Origin: Apostichopus japonicus
Taxonomy: Eukaryota; Echinodermata; Holothuroidea; Aspidochirotida; Stichopodidae
Assembly (NCBI RefSeq): GCF_037975245.1
Contig: NC_092571.1
Location: forward strand, 11,477,917-11,541,916
Length of the DNA: 64,000 bases
Direction of reading: 5' to 3'
Shown here: one piece after another, positions 58,119-64,000 of the stretch
Layout of the letters: each line of letters opens with the position of its first letter
How positions within the stretch are numbered: position 1 is the first letter of the stretch
Translations under genes and position numbers: made by a program
The notes under the pieces: generated by a model
Databases searched by the model: none
What the model was told of the DNA's origin: nothing
Seen by the model: the letters and a program-made list of their open reading frames with translations, nothing else

Positions 58119-61100
58119 CTGTGAAGAAGAACCAGAAAACGAAAACGTTTTAAACAGTTCCCTTGCTTCTCGAGAATGAAACTAACGATACAAACGCGCC
58201 AAATATGAAAGGAAACAAAGAAGTATAAATTCCTCAAAATATGGCCATTTAAACATTTTAACATGATGCCCCCAACTATTCACTCTTTGTTTGACATTAC
58301 TTCTAAAAGCAAAAGGGCTCTTCTACAGCTCAATGGATATCAGTGTACCACGTATAGCATGGAATATATACTGCCTGAGATATCATGTTAAGAAGCTTTC
58401 TCTTAGTAATTACATTTAAGTCTTGCCAAAACAAACATACTAATTAATTTCAACTTGTTTATAACATGAACACTTACATAAACACCAACAACAACATATG
58501 AATGGAAACAAATGCTAATAGTTGTTAAAAAATATGGCCATTTGCAACATTTTAACATCATGCCCCACCCACTCATTAATATGCATGACATGACACCTAA
58601 AAGCAATACGGCACATCTTCATCCCATTGGTTATCTGACTACCGTATACATGGCATGAATACAACGTATAGTCCCTAAGATATCATGATTACAAGCTAGG
58701 CGTAACACACATCCAGTACACACACACAGTATCATGACCGAATAGGTTCCTGATGCTGTTTGCATCGGAACCAAAACTTAATCATAAAAAATGGGAAGGA
58801 GTGAAGAGATATTCCATTTTATTATATTATTTTATTATATTATTATATGGAGGAAAAAACATGTCCCACAATGTTAGTTGAAAATTGTTGTTCCAAACTC
58901 GAGATATATGGATGCAACCATTTTGGTTGGCTAAGCCCTCCCTTCCCTCAACCAATCAAATATGTGATGACATCGTCCCATACTTACTGCAACTTCACTT
59001 TCCTATTATAGCCCTTCATGCTGAATTATCTTTGAAATACGATGCTTCTAAACGTTGGCTTATTTGGTTGAATTTCATCATAATGCATTTCTTTTCTTAT
59101 ACAAATATTATTTTACAGTGATAAATTGTTTAATATGGTGGAGATATCAAGGTTTCGATCCCTGTGACAGAGGGATTGCCAACTTGACAAAGTGTTAGTC
59201 TGTATAAGCCAATGTAAGGAAACTTTCACTTTAAATCATTTCAATGACAGCATTTACAACCACAAATTCTTTCAAACAAAGAATACAAAATAGTTAATAA
59301 CGAACGACATTCAACGTTTGCAGCACTAGTGGCTTTGTGTTGCTGGTCTTTCCTTTTCTTGTAATAGACTTGTTAAAAGTCCTCTGTCTGGTATGTGAAG
59401 GAATATCTAAGACAGGGGTGGGCAACCTAAGGCCTGCGGGCAACATGCGGCCCGCCAGTGATTTTTTTGAGGCCTGTGAGATGTCTCAAGAAAAAAGTCA
59501 ATCTATTTTACATCATCACAAAAAACGAGCTAGCTGCTTAGAATTTATCGGCACTAATGATGCTGTCAGGTAGGCCTATTATCCCCATTAATTATCAACT
59601 GTACTGTATTGACATTACGTTTTATGAATACAGATTAAGTACACACCTATTGCTTGAAAGTCCGCGGAATCAAAGGTTTGAAATCAACAGCAGGTCCTTG
59701 GTTAGGTGCAACCCAGTCAATTTTTCACCCCTCATATCTGGCCCATTCATTCAAAAAGGTTGCCCACCCTGATCTAAGACTATGATATCTTACAGATGGG
59801 ATTAAAATGTCCTTACTAGCAATTTTTTATTCTGACAAAATATGGGGGGACCATATTAGTGACCACCTTTAAGGCTTTGATTACGTAGATGGCTTGGGTA
59901 AACGTCTCTTGGTAAATCTCACGACAAAATCTACTTACTTTGCACTGGTAAAGTCTCCCCAGTCAGATGCACCTCCTTGCTGTGCCTGGTTCTGTGGAGG
60001 GGCACTGAATGCTGGTGCTGGTTGGCTTGGATTATTAAAAGGCTGAGATGATGCACCTGTGACAAGAGGAAATTATTCAAATCAAAGTACAAAATTCAAA
60101 AGACGCACTTTTGTCAACGTCATCATTGACTCGCATAACTAGACATAAGGTCTGTCATCAATTAATGACATTACAACTAGTGGACAATTCCCTCTATCCC
60201 CTTACCCCTCCCTTTTCTGCAAAAGTTATGTCAAATAAATAGACAGTGAGGAAGGGTGAAACATGTGAGAAAATACATGGAAATAAAAGAATACTTATAC
60301 AGTGCGTGTTAGTAGTGAAGGGAAAAGAGATTCCAGTACGCAGAGATCCAAATCCGATCACGAAAATCGTAACAAACGACAGAAGATGTTAAAGCATATT
60401 TTGCAGACAGAAACGTCTAGCGTTCTTCCTGAACGGTAGGTTCGGATGGAGTAAGTGGGCGATGCCCAGGGAGCCAGGGCGCAGTGTTTAAACTTTCCAA
60501 TGTGTAGTTGGGTAGATGGGAAAGTGCAGATTTGGAATGGGAGACAGGTAAGAGAGGTGCAAAGTAAACCTTACCATGTCTTTTAATGTTCAGGTATGTT
60601 TCCACAAAGCTCATTAGCCAGACAGAGGGGGCTATCCAATTACGTGAACATATAACATTAATCTACTATACTAGTCTAATACAAAAAAGATCAATGAAAT
60701 GAAAGATAGTCTAAATGACAGAGACAGGATTTTTTCAGACTTTTAAGATTCAGTTTAAGAATCTCACCAAACAAGTCAGGGCCTCCACTAGATGATTGAT
60801 TGAATGCTGCAGCAGGGGCTTCCTGGCTGGCAGCCTGTGGGGGAAGACCTAACGGTTTCACCCCTGGAGGTGGTAACAGAAGAGGAGGCTGGCCACCACT
60901 AGCTGCCGCACCAGTGGGTCTACTCCTTGGCTTGGATGCTCCATCTTTCTTCTGAATATTCAAATATAAACGTAAGGAAAGATTAGGAAATTGGTTGATA
61001 GCTTTAAATGCAAACAACCTGTGGTCTTCTCTTTCTTTAACGAACTTACCTTAAAACAAATTATTTTTTTCTCTTTTCTTTCACATTTTATACGTGGGGG

Positions 61101-62137
61101 CTGGGAATGAGGGGAGGGGATGAGGAGGGTGGTTGAATCGGGACAACAGAAGACTTAAAATTGTGCTTCAAGGGGTAATAGTTAATACTGTCTACAAGGA
61201 ACTTAAACATATATTGAACATTAAGTCCCGGTTGCAATTCACTGTTCAAATCAGATTTTTTTTTTGGATAAATACATAATATGATAATACAGGAAATGAA
61301 GAATGACATGATATGATATAATCCAAGAAATAAATACAAATGAAAAAAGAAAAATGAGTGATAGTAATGTTTCTGTAGCTATGCCGGTTTTTGAGACATT
61401 CACCTTATACAACATGTTATATCTCAGGAATGCTCCTTTAAGGCTCAATTGACTATGATGTCATCGTTGGGTCCTCCGTGCAGGCAGTTAATCATGTGAA
61501 TCCATTGTTTCATAAATTCTAATCACTCAACCAAACTGTGTTCATTTAACTTCATTTCATACAACAGAACATCCATGGATGACATGGCTAAATCCTCTCC
61601 CTCCATCAAGACCTTGAACATACTGTTAAACTTGAGGTTTGAGGCCATAAGAGCATCATGCTTTCGTATTGGGATTAATATCGCATCCAAGGAACTCACC
61701 TAACACTTTGTGTAGTTTGCATAGTCCAGAACAATTTCATACTCAAGAACCTTGGCTTCTCATACAGTACAAGTGTTTTAGAAATGGTGGGATCTGGACA
61801 GATAGTGCAGTGTTGTTGTACAACATATCATAATGGATTTTTGTGCCTAAGTTTCAAACAAAGAACCTCAGCAACTCGTCTCTTTTGTAATAGTTTATCC
61901 TTTGAAATACCCTCGAGCATGATTTAAAACTATGAACAGAGAATAACTGATGGGGCAGAGCAGAAGAAAATGCAACTTTAGTCAAGTTGCTACAGGGATC
62001 ACTTCCCAATTTCCTATGATAAATATTAATATGTATCTATAAAGGAGTTATCCAAGGAGTTTGATGTGCACCTATATTTACATACAGTACTGTCTGTAGA
62101 TGTACATAGATCTATGTATATATATATATATATATAA

Positions 62138-62174
<37 letters not shown>

Positions 62175-62196
62175 AATATATATATATATATATGTT

Positions 62197-62259
<63 letters not shown>

Positions 62260-62628
62260 GTTTATGTATCATTCAAATGATATATATACATATATCATTC
62301 AAGGAGTTTGATGTGTACCTGTGTTTACATATTGTACTGTATGTAGATGTTCATAGATATACACACATACGTATATTTATATACACAAAAACATATATAT
62401 AAACACATATATATATATTGATATCATTCAAGGAGTTTGATATACATCTGAACAATGATGATTCACTTTGATAATGTGCAAAGTTTGGAAGATTTAAAGA
62501 GCTAACTGATGTTACTTACACCAATATTTATCGTGATGGTTTGTCCTTCCTTAAAACCCAGATCCAACTTTGGTCCTGTATCAAGCTTCTTGGATTCTGC
62601 TTCAAATTGTTGCTCTTGCTTTAAATGT
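58076..62628 (-). CDS. NECAP (adaptin-ear-binding coat-associated protein), 3' part
   Basis: Four minus-strand exons (62520-62628, 60768-60951, 59939-60056, 58076-58118) join in frame. NECAPs bind AP-2 and regulate clathrin-mediated endocytosis through an N-terminal PH-like domain and C-terminal adaptor motifs. The end of the conserved domain is visible ([18 protein letters not shown], the family block), then [14 protein letters not shown], a Pro-rich linker with LLLPPPG, and WGDFTSAK. The extreme C terminus WVQF is the AP-2 alpha-ear motif. The 5' exons with most of the PH-like domain are not in the window; 62629-64000 contains none that I recognise. NECAP1 versus NECAP2 cannot be decided; an invertebrate single-copy gene is likely. 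Confidence 0.92.
58170..58705 (+). repeat. About 290-bp tandem duplication, dispersed-repeat related
   Basis: Two diverged copies share AATATGGCCATTT, CATTTTAACAT and ATGCCCC. Their ends (GATATCATG..TACAAGCTAGGCG) resemble the 23215 and 37300 repeats. Confidence 0.65.
59413..59771 (+). mobile_element. 359-bp hAT MITE in last NECAP intron
   Basis: Termini CAGGGGTGGGCAACCT and AGGTTGCCCACCCTG, with a perfect 8-bp target duplication ATCTAAGA at 59405-59412 and 59772-59779. This is a textbook non-autonomous hAT signature. It contains short frames with no transposase similarity that I can see. Confidence 0.92.
59939..60056 (-). CDS. NECAP exon n-1, WGDF motif
   Basis: Gln/Pro/Ala-rich segment ending [16 protein letters not shown] matches the NECAP LWGDF block and is a WxxF-type adaptor-ear motif. 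Donor CAAA/GTAAGT, phase 2. Confidence 0.9.
60768..60951 (-). CDS. NECAP exon n-2, Pro-rich linker
   Basis: Acceptor GAATATTCAG; donor TTTG/GTGAGA, phase 1. [27 protein letters not shown] and SGGPDLFG. Confidence 0.92.
60952..62519 (-). other. NECAP intron
   Basis: AT-rich intron with no recognised exon. Its distal part holds the TA-rich microsatellite block at 62040-62450. Confidence 0.6.
62040..62450 (+). repeat. TA microsatellite inside a triplicated flank
   Basis: (TA)n with TG, TT and AC interruptions at about 62117-62260. The flank CAAGGAGTTTGATGTG, with (G/T)TTTACATA and GTACTGT, occurs at about 62053 and 62299, and its start again at 62429, indicating repeat-mediated duplication. 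Confidence 0.9.
62520..62628 (-). CDS. NECAP exon n-3
   Basis: Acceptor CATTTTACAG, phase 2 entry; donor GGT/GTAAGT, phase 0. [20 protein letters not shown], then [16 protein letters not shown]. Confidence 0.93.
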
Positions 62629-64000
62629 CTGTAAAATGTATAGAAATATATACAAAAACTCAGTGAAATATTATTCTGTCATAATTTTCACAAACTATTT
62701 CGACATCTCATAGCACAATGTAGATAGAGATGGCATTGTCTATGTGGGAGGGGAAATGGGAGGGGGTGGGTAAAAGAGCATGCTTGACTTTCAAATGTCA
62801 TTCAAGCTATCTGACTCTAATCCAATGCCATCAGATTAACTTAGTAAATGTTAAACTAGAACTACAAAGTTGTACTCAGTATGCACCTAGACATTTGCGT
62901 GACAGGGATTCTGTTTCATACATGACAAATTTTTCCATAAAAACAAAAGCACTACAAAATGTTTATTCTGTACCAAATGATGGGTAATTAACATTTACTA
63001 TTAATACAGTTGGTTGTGCAGTGTAATAATTAAATTTAAAACATAAAAAAAAAAAACTGTTGAATTTCCCCTTCCAAATCCTACATTTTTCACTCAAAGT
63101 GTATAGCGCAGTACAAACACTATAAACCGTTTAATGACTATAACAACATATGCAAAAAAATACTACGAAATATTTATTCTGTACCAAAGATGGGTAATTA
63201 ACTTTACAATTAATACAGTTGGTTGTGCATTGTAGTAATTAAATTTAATACATAAAAAATTAAACTGTTGAATTTTCCCCTTCCAAATCCCACATTTTTC
63301 ACTCAAAGTGTATAGCGCAGTACAACACTATCAACTGTTTAATGACTATAACAACATCCTATATGCAAAGTAGGTTAGAGCTATAGTGCAGCTATCACCA
63401 AAATCATACCAGATCATGATAATTCACTTCATTCCAAGATACAGTTATTTTAAGATACTTAAATATCTTTTATTACTCCCATCTAGCTTCGTTCGCAAAA
63501 ATGTCCTTGTTAACTTAGAAATAGAAATCTTTCTCGTTTTAACCATGCACTTGCTTTACGTCCTTTTTAAATATGCAGTTTGCATTTTCTTGTAGTCATT
63601 AAGACTTCCAGACCAAGCATTCGGACATTTCCTGTCACTAATAAACTTGTTGGATGAAAGACATAGTTTGCCTAAATTGATGCTCATCTTTCCTACATAT
63701 TCTACCAGTAAATAATGTAGTGTTCAAATTTTGAGCGGCAGTTTTGAAGGTTTCCGAATTTGGTCTTTTTATAAAATACTATGCATTCCCCGAGTACAAC
63801 ACTGCTATAAATATTTAGACTTGTGAAGCAATTTGACCGTTTTGAGATGGTGATACTTCTAATACGATACATTCTTCCCTGATATAAATCAAGCATACCT
63901 GTCCCATGATTCATGCATATGCAGAGATAAATACCTACAGGTATGCTTGGCTGTGCTGGGAGATATTTAATGCAAATTTCTACACTTTAACCTCTAGCAG
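62629..64000. other. Right-end intronic DNA with a 210-bp tandem duplication
   Basis: 62956-63153 and 63168-63367 are near copies (TTTATTCTGTACCAAA, CAGTTGGTTGTGCA, AGTGTATAGCGCAGTACAA). No NECAP upstream exon was found, so the 5' exons lie beyond the window or in a form I missed. Confidence 0.7.

Noticed and set aside
62078-62402. Two overlapping 64-100 codon frames rich in Tyr and Ile
   Set aside because: They translate a TA microsatellite.

Overview
The window is nuclear DNA of an animal. Genes are split by spliceosomal introns, are AT-rich between exons and are crowded with short transposon-derived repeats. Full-length vigilin, NECAP and TTC17-like genes, a death-domain membrane protein and several repeat families rich in TGACCTTTGACC-type words suggest a marine deuterostome. 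An echinoderm, possibly a sea cucumber, is my best guess, but this is an inference. No bacterial, viral or organellar gene was seen. Layout: (1) 33-20510, plus strand: a 12-exon gene model for a single-pass membrane protein with a signal peptide, a Cys/Pro-rich ectodomain, a transmembrane helix, a cytoplasmic linker built from small symmetric phase-1 exon cassettes, and a C-terminal death domain. Its introns hold most of the mobile DNA: a 24-bp minisatellite, a 244-bp MITE, a 2-kb terminal-inverted-repeat element, a 1.5-kb hAT-like element and two related larger repeats. (2) About 20.5-25.4 kb: AT-rich intergenic DNA between convergent genes. (3) 25467-45609, minus strand: a complete vigilin/HDLBP gene. 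All 22 coding exons were recovered; they join in frame to 1257 residues with 15 KH domains. A non-coding first exon lies near 46.8-46.96 kb. (4) About 47-50 kb: a divergent intergenic region holding repeats. (5) 50043-52695, plus strand: a three-exon, 345-residue TTC17-like protein with TPR repeats and a C-terminal membrane anchor. (6) About 54-58 kb: AT-rich DNA with a 41-bp minisatellite. (7) 58076-62628, minus strand: the 3' part of a NECAP (AP-2 associated endocytic) gene. Four exons end in the WVQF alpha-ear motif; the 5' exons lie beyond the right edge. The genes form two convergent pairs (death-domain/vigilin, TTC17-like/NECAP) and one divergent pair (vigilin/TTC17-like). No functional operon-like relation is implied: vigilin is an RNA-binding translation/lipid factor, NECAP an endocytic accessory protein, and the TTC17-like protein probably a secretory-pathway membrane protein. 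The death-domain receptor-like gene is the most unusual object. Its intracellular linker is made from tandemly duplicated exon modules, some intact and some decayed, so its length and isoforms could vary between individuals or species. All exon calls rest on splice consensus, frame continuity and remembered family similarity; no search was run.
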